From Paragordius varius (taxonomy: Eukaryota; Nematomorpha), in NCBI GenBank assembly GCA_964247055.1, contig OZ176053.1, positions 2,852,001-2,916,000 on the forward strand: 64,000 nucleotides of DNA, in the 5' to 3' direction. The notes under the pieces are model-generated. The model had not been told where the DNA came from. It saw only the letters and a program-made list of their open reading frames with translations, and searched no databases. Shown piece by piece: positions 11,283 to 21,407 of the stretch. The translations under genes were made by a program, and so were the position numbers. Within the stretch, counting starts at the first letter, position 1, and the number at the start of each line of letters is the position of its first letter.

Positions 11283-14022
11283 TATAATCGTATTTTCTCA
11301 CATTAGAAGTGTATGCGTAACTTGTGAACAATAAAAAAACTTTTTTTTGCATAAGTCGTCAGTCAGTCCGTTTTGTTTAATTTCAAGGACAAACAAAGTC
11401 ATCTTATGTTATAAGAAGAATAAAAATAATAATAATTTGTTTTTCAATAAACCACACACACGCACATTAAGATGTAAAGCGAGGAAAAAACAATAAAGCC
11501 AAAAAAACCGTAGCGTTTGAAAAGTAAAAATGACAGTATGTAGTTTAAAGAGTCGGCTAGTTACGACTATTATATTTTCCAAAAATTAAAAGAGGTCAAA
11601 AGGTTATTTCACGCGGAAAAGTGTGGTATATTTGTTAATTCAATAAAGAAATAAATCAATCATATAAGAATTTGCAAAATATAAAATCGAAAACTAACTT
11701 TTTTGTTAAGCTTGAGCCAGGTACTTAGGTCTTTGGAGTCTGTGTATTGCAAACCAAAAAACCATATTTCCCGTAAACCAATCGTTTTAACTACCTATAT
11801 ATATATTAATAAAACATCATTTATTTTAAAAAAATTGTTTAACCAAAATATAAATAATAATTAATACATATATTTATATATAAAAATGACCCATATTATT
11901 ATTAGTAATAATATTAAAAAAAGACATCGTCTTTTATAATTGCGTAATAAAACCATTTTAATTTTAATAATATTAAAGAGTATCTATTTAAAACAGGTAA
12001 TGGGATGCCTTCTTACAATGCAATAAAAAAGTAAGTATCTAACTCAAATTAAATTACTCTTAATAAATGTAGGTAGTAAATTATTATGTAAATTAACCAA
12101 TGTGGATTTAAGTAACTAAATAACCTTTGGATTGTCTTTATATATGGAAAGAAAAAATGATAAATAATAAATTTTTCAAGATGATCCCTTTTCTATGTCG
12201 TAAAATAAGGCAAACAAAATCTTTCTCACATGTAATTTATGTCTTTTATATATACAGTAGCGTATGGCATAAAACAATATTAGTCCATAAAAGAACAAAA
12301 AAAATGTTTTTTTAAAAAAACAAGGGGATTATATGGATATGTCTATATACAACTGGGCTTGTTTTTTTAAAAAAAAGCATTTTTTTTATTCTTTTATGGA
12401 CTAAAATTGTTTTATGTCATACGCTACTGTATATAAATATACCTTGCTTCATTTACCTTTTAACATAGAAATATAGGAACAAAAACTTGAAAAGGTATTG
12501 CAAAGAAAAAAAGTCAATTTATATAGTATGTATCAATTTTACTATTACTTTTATGATTTAGATAAAAAGTATTTTTTTTAAAATGAAATAAAAATGAAAT
12601 TGAAACAACAATTTCAACGATATACTATATTTACAAATATGTAAAATTGTATAAGAATTACAGTAAATTACAATGTATAGCAAAAAAATCATTTTCAGTT
12701 AAATTTACCTACATATACATATATTTATATATAAATATAAACTAAATATAGGTGAAAATACATAAAATAAAAATATTGATATAATTGTATGTAAAAATAT
12801 TTTATTTATGATAAGCAGAGCTTTATAAATGAAAAAAAAAGTGAAAAAATTAATCCGTAATAAAAATATCAAAAAAAATCTTTTTCACAAAACCGCTATA
12901 TCAAAAAATAAACTGTGTTAATTGTGTAGTTTATATTTCATAAGCTGTACGGAAAAATATATATGTAATCCCCCCCCCTTTTGCGTTAAAAATATTTTGT
13001 TTGTTGTTTAAAAAAGTTGCGGAATTGAAATTGCAAATTTTTATTAACAAATAAAATATACAATATTCTAAAAATATTTAAAATATCAGATACATGTAAA
13101 CATTTTTGGTTAAAACTTAAATATCTAAACCCTCTTAAAACACCGTTTTCGAATAGGGTCCGCACATTTGAACAATATTTTTAACGGAAATATTTTTTCA
13201 AAAAAAGCATATAAAACCTAATTTTTTTGAGCGAAATTGGTTTTAACATAACTAAAATTTGAAAATGCATTGTTAAAATTTTACAAATGAATCCAAAATC
13301 AATGGTTTATATAAGTAAATTAAAGGCTATCAAACTTGATTCTAGTCCAAATAAGTAAATATTTATCAATATTAATATATTCAATATTCGGATTTATAAT
13401 ATATCTTCCCAAATAATTCTGTACAAATTTTAACCCCTGAGGTGAATATTAGATTTTCCAACTTCATTCATACTTACAGAAATGTAACGTGTTAAAATTG
13501 AAACAAATTATATAATTAGAAAAATATAAGCTTATTAATGGATGACATAAATACGATTAAAACTGAAAGTTTACAAGCATAAGTATGCAGAAAATGTACA
13601 TAAATAAAATAAAAAACCAAATTACTCCTGGCTTAAAAAAATTAACACTTAAAATAATTATATTTACATGTGAGTATTAATTTGCTCCAAGCATATTGTC
13701 ATTTTGAAAAAAAATAATGAAAGGTATGTCCAAATATGCTAAATGTAAAACTGCAAAATTTTATCGTCCGTTTAGACAATTTATTGAAAATATATCTATT
13801 GTTTATAATTGATTTTAAAAATACAGCAAGAAAAATTGCTTGAAAACAATGATCAATATTAGAATTAACATCATAAAAATGTATATAAACTTGATCAAAT
13901 AATTGTTTTCCGGTAGTGTTGGGTTGAATCGCAAACTCCAACTCAGCATCCATCGTCATAACCCGTACATTAACCTAGATAAATTTAAATCTAAAAATAT
14001 GTAAACTTACAGCTTTAGGCAT
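1379..14022 (-). CDS. Msn: Moesin (ERM family, 14 exons)
   Basis: Cross-linker of cortical actin to membrane proteins. Coding exons in transcription order: 14022-14011, 13974-13891, 11794-11699, 8841-8737, 7448-7279, 6054-5971, 5667-5521, 5448-5352, 5142-4979, 4837-4728, 4350-4190, 3526-3228, 2030-1883, 1543-1379; phases join throughout to 613 aa (human moesin 577). The first exon encodes only MPKA. The FERM domain spans about residues 3-300, with [45 protein letters not shown] and [21 protein letters not shown] charged coiled coil follows, then a His/Asn-rich linker (about residues 475-510) longer than usual. The C-terminal actin-binding domain ends [17 protein letters not shown]...FESM; T594 matches the regulatory ERM threonine (T558 in moesin). 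Full actin-binding tail and no merlin-type end argue for ERM rather than merlin; invertebrates usually have a single ERM gene. Intron 1 is 36 nt; others reach 3 kb and hold MITEs. Confidence 0.96.
3067..3182. repeat. Short palindromic MITE copy (family 'TTGCGTTTGG')
   Basis: In the moesin intron after exon 12. Contains CATTTTTCAGTCAAAAGTAA at the left and TGTTGCGTTTGGTTGAAGTG at the right, matching the two arms of a better-preserved copy at 17710-17870. Probably a non-autonomous DNA element; ends are approximate. Confidence 0.5.
3694..3764 (-). repeat. tRNA-derived sequence, probably SINE
   Basis: The minus strand has an A-box-like TGGTATAGTAGGTTAAGGC, a B box GAGTTCGAATCCCGC, and partly complementary ends (GCGT near the 5' side, ACGC at the 3' side), followed by a T-rich run. 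The anticodon arm does not pair well, which argues against a functional tRNA. It lies in a moesin intron next to a GCCTGCCTGCCTGCC repeat whose relative also occurs near 10176. Most likely a tRNA-derived SINE or tRNA pseudogene. Confidence 0.45.
6307..6566. repeat. Foldback MITE, tandem-21-mer arms, copy a
   Basis: Starts TATACCATTTACAATTCAAA and ends with the inverse GAACTGTAAATGGTATA. The arms are built from repeats of a ~21-bp unit (consensus around AATTCAAATTCACCCTCGAAC) in opposite orientation. Lies in the moesin intron between exons 5 and 6. No coding capacity. Confidence 0.75.
6828..7132. repeat. Foldback MITE, tandem-21-mer arms, copy b
   Basis: Same family as the element at 9803-10160: left arm with three units of the TTCAAATTCACCCTCGAA type, centre with ATGCCATCAAGATATATTTC, right arm with inverted units ending GAACTGTAAATGGTATA. 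It sits about 260 bp from copy a, in the same moesin intron. Confidence 0.75.
8963..9216. repeat. Foldback MITE, tandem-21-mer arms, copy c
   Basis: Left arm begins ATAACATTTACAATTCAGAT, right arm ends GAACTGTAAATGGTAT; the centre again contains ATGCCATAAAGATATATTTC. In the moesin intron between exons 3 and 4. Slightly decayed left arm with two units. Confidence 0.7.
9803..10160. repeat. Foldback MITE, tandem-21-mer arms, copy d (best preserved)
   Basis: About 358 bp. The left arm has four head-to-tail units of AATTCAAATTCACCCTYGAAC after the start TATACCATTTACAG; the right arm has four units in inverse orientation, ending CTGTAAATGGTATA. The ~170-bp centre includes ATGCCATAAAGATATATTTT. Open reading frames through the arms produce only repetitive peptides and are not genes. 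Lies in the moesin intron between exons 3 and 4. Confidence 0.8.
11247..11280. repeat. (TA)n microsatellite
   Basis: Uninterrupted TA dinucleotide run of about 34 bp in a moesin intron. Similar runs lie near 478-495, 7459-7480, 18115-18140, 48499-48526, 53805-53828 and 62069-62089, all in introns or intergenic DNA. Confidence 0.9.
12255..12429. mobile_element. 175-bp MITE with CAGT termini and TA target duplication
   Basis: Starts CAGTAGCGTATGGCATAAAA and ends with the inverse TTTTATGTCATACGCTACTG, flanked on both sides by TA. The inverted arms extend about 50 bp (through AGTCCATAAAAG / CTTTTATGGACT). CAGT ends plus a TA duplication are typical of pogo/Tc1-mariner elements. No coding capacity. 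A solitary end, CATACGCTACTGTA, lies at about 47953-47966. Confidence 0.85.
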
Positions 14023-14599
14023 TTTGATAGGAATAACGTAATGCCCCGCTCAGGATTCGCTTAAAATGGATGATGTAGATTGGTACACGGATGATAATAT
14101 GTAATGAACAGAACACAGGTAAAAATTTAACGTGGAAAAGGGCGATTTTTAATTATTTTATAATATGGTATAAATGGTATGAAATTAAAGAAAAATACAT
14201 TTTTATTACCAATAAATTTTTCGCCCATATAATAATAAACATGATGGAGTGTTATTTTCTTTGTCGCATATATAATTATAATTCAATAGTTATAAAAACT
14301 ATCCTACATACAAAAATGCTGATTTTGTTGTGCTTTTTGTACCAAAATTGATTAGGTTTTCTGATTGCTATGATTAATTTTTTAAACAAAATTTATAGTT
14401 TTCAGGAAATCATTTTTCTGATATCAAAATTTAGCAATATATTTATCGCGGCATATCGGCCTAACTTTCAGAAAATCTCTTATAGACAAAAATTTTACTT
14501 TTTTATAAGTTTTTTATAGGTTATAATATATTTCTTGAATATTTTTTGGCATGAAGCTTATAGCAGGAATTCAAAATCTCTGACCTATTGAGGTGGTTT

Positions 14600-15170
14600 T
14601 ATACAGAGCGATTTGAAATCTGAATCTCTTAAAAGGTATTTAAAATAATTGTTCGGATTTAAAAATAGGCTTTCTATAACCTTAAGGCGCGTGCAATTTT
14701 TTATAAAATAAAAATCCACATCACAAACATTTTCGCCAAAAAATTTTTTTCTCTATTTTTTTATATCGATAATTCAACAGGCAAATATAGATATTATGGT
14801 TAGAAAATGTAAAATTTAACTTTAAAAAGTTTTATGGCTACATACCATCAAAAACTTGATATATTTTGTTTGAATCTCAGTTCTTTTTTATCTTGTATTG
14901 GAGCTGTATAAGTTTGGACTCTATAAGTCACAAAACTGAAATAAAAAAACTTTATCTAATACATGAGATCAATGTATTTAATTTTTGACTAAAATAATCA
15001 AACAGTAGTTTAGTTACAAAATTATTTTAAATAATAAAATCAACTAGGACAAAAAGAGAAAACGTTAATACAAAATGTGTGCAAATTTTATTTTTGATAT
15101 GGAGCATTTAACACAAAAGTTAAATAACTTTCTTTTCATTCGTTCAGGTAAAAATTAAAAGCGCTTTAAT
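14600..15170. repeat. Diverged dispersed repeat
   Basis: Shares scattered blocks in the same order with 44950-45450 (for example AACAGGCAAATATAGATATTAT here against AATAGGCAAATAAATCTATA there, and CTATAAGTCACAA against TTATAAGTCACAA) and, at its right end, with 34990-35110 (TGATATGGAGC followed by AACTTTCT). Family unknown; boundaries are uncertain and the copies are old. Confidence 0.4.
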
Positions 15171-15817
15171 AATTGTGATAGATTTTACTCTCGATATATA
15201 TATTTCATCATGATTGTATATATTAAAGATGCTGACCATTTCTATTGCTTTAAAATTTAATTATGATTGGAATTTTTATGATTTTTTGGAAGAAACGCGA
15301 TTTATATTTATAAACTTAAAGACGAAGAAATGTTTAAATCAAACTTTTGTGGTGACAGAAATGATCAGCACCAGAAAATTATATAGAAGTCTTTTTATAA
15401 TATTATAAAACATTTTATACCGTTTTATCATGCTTTGAAATAATATGTACGCTTCAATGAAGTTTTGATAAAAATGAATTTTTTGGAAAAAGGCATTTTT
15501 TAAACTTTAGATTTCATCAAAATTTCCACCGATTTTATGCACTGATAAATTTAATTTAAAACGCTTACTAAAGATGGATCATTAAGTATTTTCAAACTAT
15601 ACCACAAGAGGCATTTTAAGTGACATATGCCACCGTAATTTGGGATAATAAAATAAATGGATATATATTAAATGGATATGCAATATCGGTATTATATGGT
15701 GCACGGCCCTCGAGATCAAAAAATTTTATTTGGCCTAACAGAATTTTTCGGAGAGCACCAATGTTTTAAATATAAATGAATAATGCTTTTATATAATTAT
15801 TGAGTTTTTATATAAAA

Positions 15818-16422
15818 CAAGCGTAAATCTCGTGATGCTACGCAGTCCGAGGAAGTCCTTCGGATTTCTGGGGGGGCTTTTTAAAAAAAGGGACAGTAAA
15901 ATGATCCACATATGTGGGTTTTTTCGAAACATTATTTAATAGATATGATTTTATAGGAATTTAAAACGATCACTCATACTAATATATTGTTTACTTGGGG
16001 AAAAAAATAGATTCAAAAAATTATTTTTGTGGACTTTTTGAATAAAATGGCATTTTACGGGGGGGGCGGGTAAAAAGAGGGCCTAAATTAAAAAAAAGAG
16101 ACGACTATGTTCGGCGCAATCGAAAATCATATTTGAAATTAAATTGTTCGGCGCAATCGAAAATCATATTTGAAATTAAATGATCCAACACGTTCCCCGG
16201 AAAATTGTCTTAAAGACACGATTTTTGTGGACTTCTGTTTTAAAAAACCATTTTTCACACGGGGTGGGCCCGAACTGGGGGCCTATTTCAAAAAAAAGGG
16301 CGATGCTATTGTACGGGCATTCATTAATGATTATATTTTTTCGATGTTTGGATTTGAATGGGTCTATCGGTTTTCCGGAAACAGATCACAAAGCCAGCAT
16401 TTTCCATTTTTATAAATATAGA
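15818..16422 (-). mobile_element. Helitron-like element, short copy
   Basis: Read on the minus strand it starts TCTATATTTATAAAAATGG, continues through AAATGCTGGC and TTTCCGGAAAACC, and ends with a hairpin (ATCCGAAGGACTTC) followed by CTGCGTAGCATCACGAG and ACGCTTG. These match the start and end of the 2.9-kb copy at 18499-21407 in inverse orientation. The copy keeps only about two of the internal ~160-bp units. Overlapping open frames at 16170-16449 are repeat-derived and not genes. Confidence 0.7.
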
Positions 16423-16779
16423 GATTTATTTTTATTAATATTTTTTTAAAATTTTTTTATAAAAAATACAATTTTAAAAAAATCTGCCCAAAAAGATATT
16501 GTAGTAAAACCCATAAATAAACCAAATAACCATTGATTTATTCAGTATTTTACAGATCACATTGACACTGCATATAAATATATCTTTTTTTTGGGAAATC
16601 GAGATATATAAGCCGTGAATTTAATATTTAAGATAGAAATAGATGGCGGCATACCAAAAACATAAAATGATATAAGTGCGTTAACATTTATTAGAGATAG
16701 ATTATTAACAAATATCTTGATGGACTATGTAATTTTTGATAAAATTTAGTCTATGGTGCTTTTGTTTTGGTCCTAATGA

Positions 16780-17229
16780 GTAAAAAAAATATTTAGACTT
16801 TTATAACGATATCGAAAAATGGTAAAATTCCCATCAATTACGCTAAATAAGATTTTTTGGTGAAACAAATGAATTCCAAAAATATCATCAAAATATAAGA
16901 TAGACAATAAAAGCAAAAAAAATATTATTTAAAATTTTAATTCCTAATTTGTGGCCGCATCTATGGGGGAGTTAAAATAAACAAAAATGTTGACATTTAA
17001 CAAAAGTATTTTACTATATATAACGCAAAAAAATATTTTTGAAAAAAATGCGTATACTTTGTTTAAAATAATTTTGAAAATATAAACGATGATGCTTCAG
17101 GGAACTTTTGCAATAGTTTCCATTTGTTCCATATTTTTAGACATATTTAATTTTAAACAAGCATGGGGTTCCCAAAGACCCCGATTTGAATCGGAAACTG
17201 AAATAAAAATGTTGTATCCAAGTGTTGAA
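16780..17229. repeat. Partial hairpin MITE (GGGGTA family)
   Basis: The right end reads CCCGATTTGAATCGG...TTGTATCCAAGTGTT, matching the right end of the element at 33132-33711. The body (TTTTGCAATAGTTTCCATTTG) resembles the same element. The left end was not found, so this is a decayed or truncated copy. Confidence 0.45.
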
Positions 17230-17709
17230 ATGCGATAAAACTCCGTTTACTGTATTTGCTATATAAATTTAACAAAATATCTATTTTTCGGGAAAAACCT
17301 TTTGTGAAATAAAAGTTTAGAATATAGCCATATTCCCGATATCGGAATTTTGCGCATAATATAAGTCAACTTGTCCATTTTAGAAAGGTCCAAAAATTTG
17401 AAACTCTCGGAGGCCACCTCTAAAATTTATAAGAATATTGTTTTGCTCTGTATAATTTTTTTGGCAAGAAGCATTTGGCTTTTGTTAAATTTTAGCATAA
17501 CGTTTCTGCGATTTTTTTTATTTAGGGTAATTGCCAAAAAGTAAAATAACTTTCTTATTAAGCCAAAAAAACCAAAAGCTAAATCTTAGTATAGTTTTTA
17601 TCTGAATATCATCAGTTTTGTATACACTGTTTATATCATCCAAAAGCTAAAATCCTCAGAGAAAAGATGTATGCGGTGATAACTGAAAATGCTGTATTTT
17701 CGTTTTTAA

Positions 17710-17870
17710 TATATCGCATTTTTCACTCAAAAACAACACAAACCAAACGCAGCATTATACCAGCCAGAGACAGCATTTTTTTAGCAAACGCAACATTTTT
17801 GCTGTTAGATGGGATTGTTGCATTTGGTTGAAAAAGTGTTGCTTTTAACTGAAAAATGGGATATCACATT
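17710..17870. repeat. Palindromic MITE (family 'TTGCGTTTGG')
   Basis: Left arm ATTTTTCACTCAAAAACAAC, then CCAAACGCAGCATT; right arm the near-inverse, with TTGCATTTGGTTGAAAAAGT and TTTTAACTGAAAAATGGGAT. About 160 bp, no coding capacity; relative at 3067-3182. Confidence 0.65.
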
Positions 17871-18111
17871 ATACCCTATTACGTCGAATAAAATTTAATA
17901 CAATGGAAGAAAATGCGCCAACTACCTTTTATTCGTTAATTACTACCTTAAGGATAATCCAAAACCCAAAATATTTTTAATAAAATTATAATTTTTTAAA
18001 AGTGTCCTTAAGTACCTACGGGAATTAAAGCTAAAAATCGCTCTTTGGCGTCAAATGTTAAAAAAATCTGTTATGTGGTAAAAGATATTTTTATTATAAT
18101 AATTATATTTA

Positions 18112-18142
<31 letters not shown>

Positions 18143-18498
18143 TACCATTTGCACTTCAAAAGTGTCTTTGATCACTTCAGTTGGTCCTTTAACTTTTTAA
18201 TTTTATTTTGACTTATATCAATCGAACCGTGTATCATTCATCTTTTTTATTATTTTAACCTATTCTCTTTATTTAACCAAACTTTTAAATGAATATCACC
18301 TTTTAATCATTCAGAAACCGTATATCTTTATATTCTTTAAAAATATTTTAATTTTTATAAGATTTCAACATGTAATGAAAAAATATATATGTTTGCGTAA
18401 TTAAATACAATATTTTATTGATAACATTTATAATTAATTAATATTGTTGAATTGTGAAAATTAGAAACAAAAAACTGGTTTTTAATGAAAAATATTAA

Positions 18499-21407
18499 TC
18501 TAATTTATAAAAATGGAAAATGCTGCCTATGTGATATGTTTCCGGAAAACCGTTAGCCCCATTTATATCCAAATGTCGAATAAAGAATCTCATTAATGAA
18601 TGCCCCGACAATAGCTTTGCCTTTTTAAATAGGCCCCCAGTTCGGTCCGCCCCGCGTAAAAAACATTTTTTTGAAAACGGAAGCCCACAAAGATTATTTT
18701 TTAGACAATTTTCCGGAAATGTTGGACCTCGATTTTACTTATTTTTGATTGCGCCAACATAGTCGGCTCACTTTTTTAATTAAGGCCTTTTTACCCGCTC
18801 CCCCGTAAAATGCCACATTTTTCAAAAAAACAAAGGTCACAACAATAATTTTTTAAATCTATTTTTCGCCCAAGGTATGAGAGTTTAAAAATCGAATGAT
18901 GATTCCAGTTCCCTGTTAAAAGGCAAAATTATTCGTGGTTTTTTTTATATTGGCTAATGGGTAAACAGATATCCGCTAAAAACTGCCCCGTCTTATCAAA
19001 ATAGCGTGCTTTTGGGGCCAAATTTCAGAAAATCTATCAAACCATATGAGTTTAAAAGGTACTTAAAATAATTTCTGAAACAAGGTAAAAATTTAGGTCG
19101 TGTTATTTTTAAAATTAGCCGTTAATTAGGCCTTTCACGCCCTGAAAAATGCGCCAACATAGAATGATTTTTTAGTTTTGAACCAATTTTTCCAAAAACT
19201 AATGAGACAAAATTTAAATCAAGCGCTTTTTTTGTAACAGCCGTGGGTAGGGAGCTACCAGCATAAAACTGCGCTACCATATCGAAACGTTGTTTAGGAG
19301 TTAATTTTCAGAAAACTTATCAGGCCATATAAATTTAATAAGGGCCTGAAATAATACCCGTAAAATGGCAAAAATTTAACAGCGGTTCTTATAAATTAGC
19401 CGTTAATTAGGCCCTTTACGCCCTAAAAAATGCGGCGCTATCATTGAACTATTATTTAGTTTCGAAGCCATTCTTCCGAAAACTATTAAGAACATATGGA
19501 ATGAATGATGATTCCAGGTATTCCCCTATAGCAAAATTTTTTATCGAACGCCCTTTTTAGATTGGCCCATGAGTAGGGGGATACTATATCTGCGCGACCA
19601 TATCGATACAGGATAACTTTGGAGGTAATTTTATAAAAGTTATCAGTTCATAGTTCCGAACATTACCCGTAAAAAGGCAAATATTTAGGGAGAGCGGTTA
19701 TATTAAATCACCCCTTAATTAAACCCTTTCCTTGAAAAATGAGCAACCATCGAATAGGTTTTGAGGCAATTTTTTGAAAATTCCATGAGAGCATATGGAT
19801 TAATCATGATTCCAGGTATTACCCAAATTATGACAAATTTAATCAAGCCTTTTTATGTTTCGCTCTTGGTTAGGGGGCTACCCGCATAAAACTGTGTCAC
19901 CAAATGGATACAGCATGCCTTTGGAGCCAAATTTCAGAAAACCTATGAGATTATGTGAGTTCAATAGAACAATATTTATTACTACTTAAAAAACAAATAT
20001 TTTAGGATAGGGGGTTGTTTTAAGTCGCTATGTAAAGTTTTACGCCCTGAGAGCCGCCATATAACAATTTAGTTTTGAAGCAATATTTCCAAGAACTTAT
20101 AGGAACATTGGAATCCATAATAATTCCAGATACTCCCCATATATAGGCAAAAAATTTGCCCAACACTTTTTTATACCTGCCCCTGGGTAAGGAGCTATCC
20201 GCCAAATACTGCGTCACTAAATAAAAATTGCGTTTATTTGGAGCCAATTTACAGAAGATTTATGGAGCCATATGAGCTCATTAAATGCTTGAAATATTAC
20301 CCGTAACTAGGTAAAAATTAAGTTCAGGCGTTTTTTTATTACCCGTTAATTTAGGGCTTTATGCCTTAAAAATACGCCATCATATAACGATTATTTAGTG
20401 TTGAGGTATTTTTTCGAATAACCCTGAGACAATGTTATCAAAGTGATTCCAAATATTTGCCCTATAAAGGCAAAGAATTTAACTCAGCGCTTTTTCTATA
20501 TAGGTCTATGGGGAGGGGTATAGCGGTTTAAATCTGAGACCCCATATAAATATGGCGTGGTTTTGGAGCTATTTTTCTAAAAACCTAGAGAGCTATACGA
20601 GTTCAATATAGACTAGAAATAATACCCATAAAATAGTAAAAATTATAGTATAGCGGTTTTTTCCGGTAGTTGTCAATTCGGGGTCTTCCCGGTAAATAAT
20701 AGGTCAATGGGTACGGTTAGATATATCAACAAAATATATCAGTATTTTGCCATAGCCTGCCTGATTTGATTTTTTATCAGAGAAATAATTTACCTAGTGC
20801 GGGGTTTTAATGATATGCAAATGATGTTATTTGAGGCTAGTAAATTCAGCTAATGTAAAACACTATTTGGAATGACGGTTAGGTCTCAAATTATTTAATG
20901 ATCCGGTTTAATTAGGAATTGGCGAGATGGTCACTCTACATAAACAACGTAGGGTTTTTTATAATCCTACGGCATTACAAAATGGACAAATACACTGATT
21001 AAAACCATTAACTGCATCACAGGTTATGCATTAATATATATATTAGGAATTTTACAAATGGTAAGCAAAGCTCTTTACTCCATGGACAAAATTATATATG
21101 TCTTTTTTATTATTTATATACCCGAAAAATAAAGCATTTTGCACACTTCACCCAATAATTGCTTATGTTTTTTATACTATGATCATTGCTGAATAAGTAT
21201 TTTTTTGTGTTATCTTTGTTTAAATTTGGTGTGCTTGGGGCCTTTATATTCTTAAACCCACTCAATAATATGTTTTTGAGGCTATTTTTCGCAAATTTTA
21301 TGAGATAATAAATTAATTAGGAGTGCAGATTGCGTATAAATGCAAAAAAATTCCCCAAGAAGTCCGAAGGACTTCTTTGAGCTGCGTAGCAGCCATATAT
21401 ACGCTAG
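18499..21407 (+). mobile_element. Helitron-like element with ~160-bp internal satellite
   Basis: Starts TCTAATTTATAAAAATGG; ends with a perfect stem (AAGAAGTCC / GGACTTCTT with loop GAA) and then, 26 nt later, CTAG at 21404-21407. A 5' TC, a 3' hairpin and a CTRR end are Helitron hallmarks, although the hairpin is farther from the end than usual and the A/T target rule is not clean. The middle is a tandem array of diverged ~160-bp units: cores of the form TTTTGAGGCAATTTTTCGAAAACC recur at about 19026, 19192, 19309, 19476, 19633, 19775, 19935, 20089, 20252, 20415 and 20577. No Rep/helicase coding is visible, so it is non-autonomous. Similar architecture is known for bivalve pearl elements and Drosophila DINE-TR1. 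Confidence 0.65.
18600..20740. repeat. Degenerate ~160-bp tandem repeat array
   Basis: Units share, in order, a GCGCCAACATA-like block, TTTTGAGGCAATTTTTC, GAAAACCTATGAG, GGTATTACCCGTAAAAAGGC, a TTTAACGCGCTTTTT-like block and TTAATTAGGCCCTTTACGCC. Spacing between successive cores is mostly 154-167 bp. Alternate units are more alike, giving a weak ~315-bp higher-order period. Lies entirely inside the Helitron-like element. Confidence 0.75.

Noticed and set aside
1379-14022. Merlin (NF2) as the identity of the minus-strand FERM gene
   Set aside because: The C terminus has the full ERM actin-binding motif with the regulatory threonine, and the FERM sequence follows moesin rather than merlin.
16170-16449. 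Two overlapping open frames of 81 and 89 codons
   Set aside because: They lie in the short Helitron-like copy and its ~160-bp units; neither shows protein motifs.
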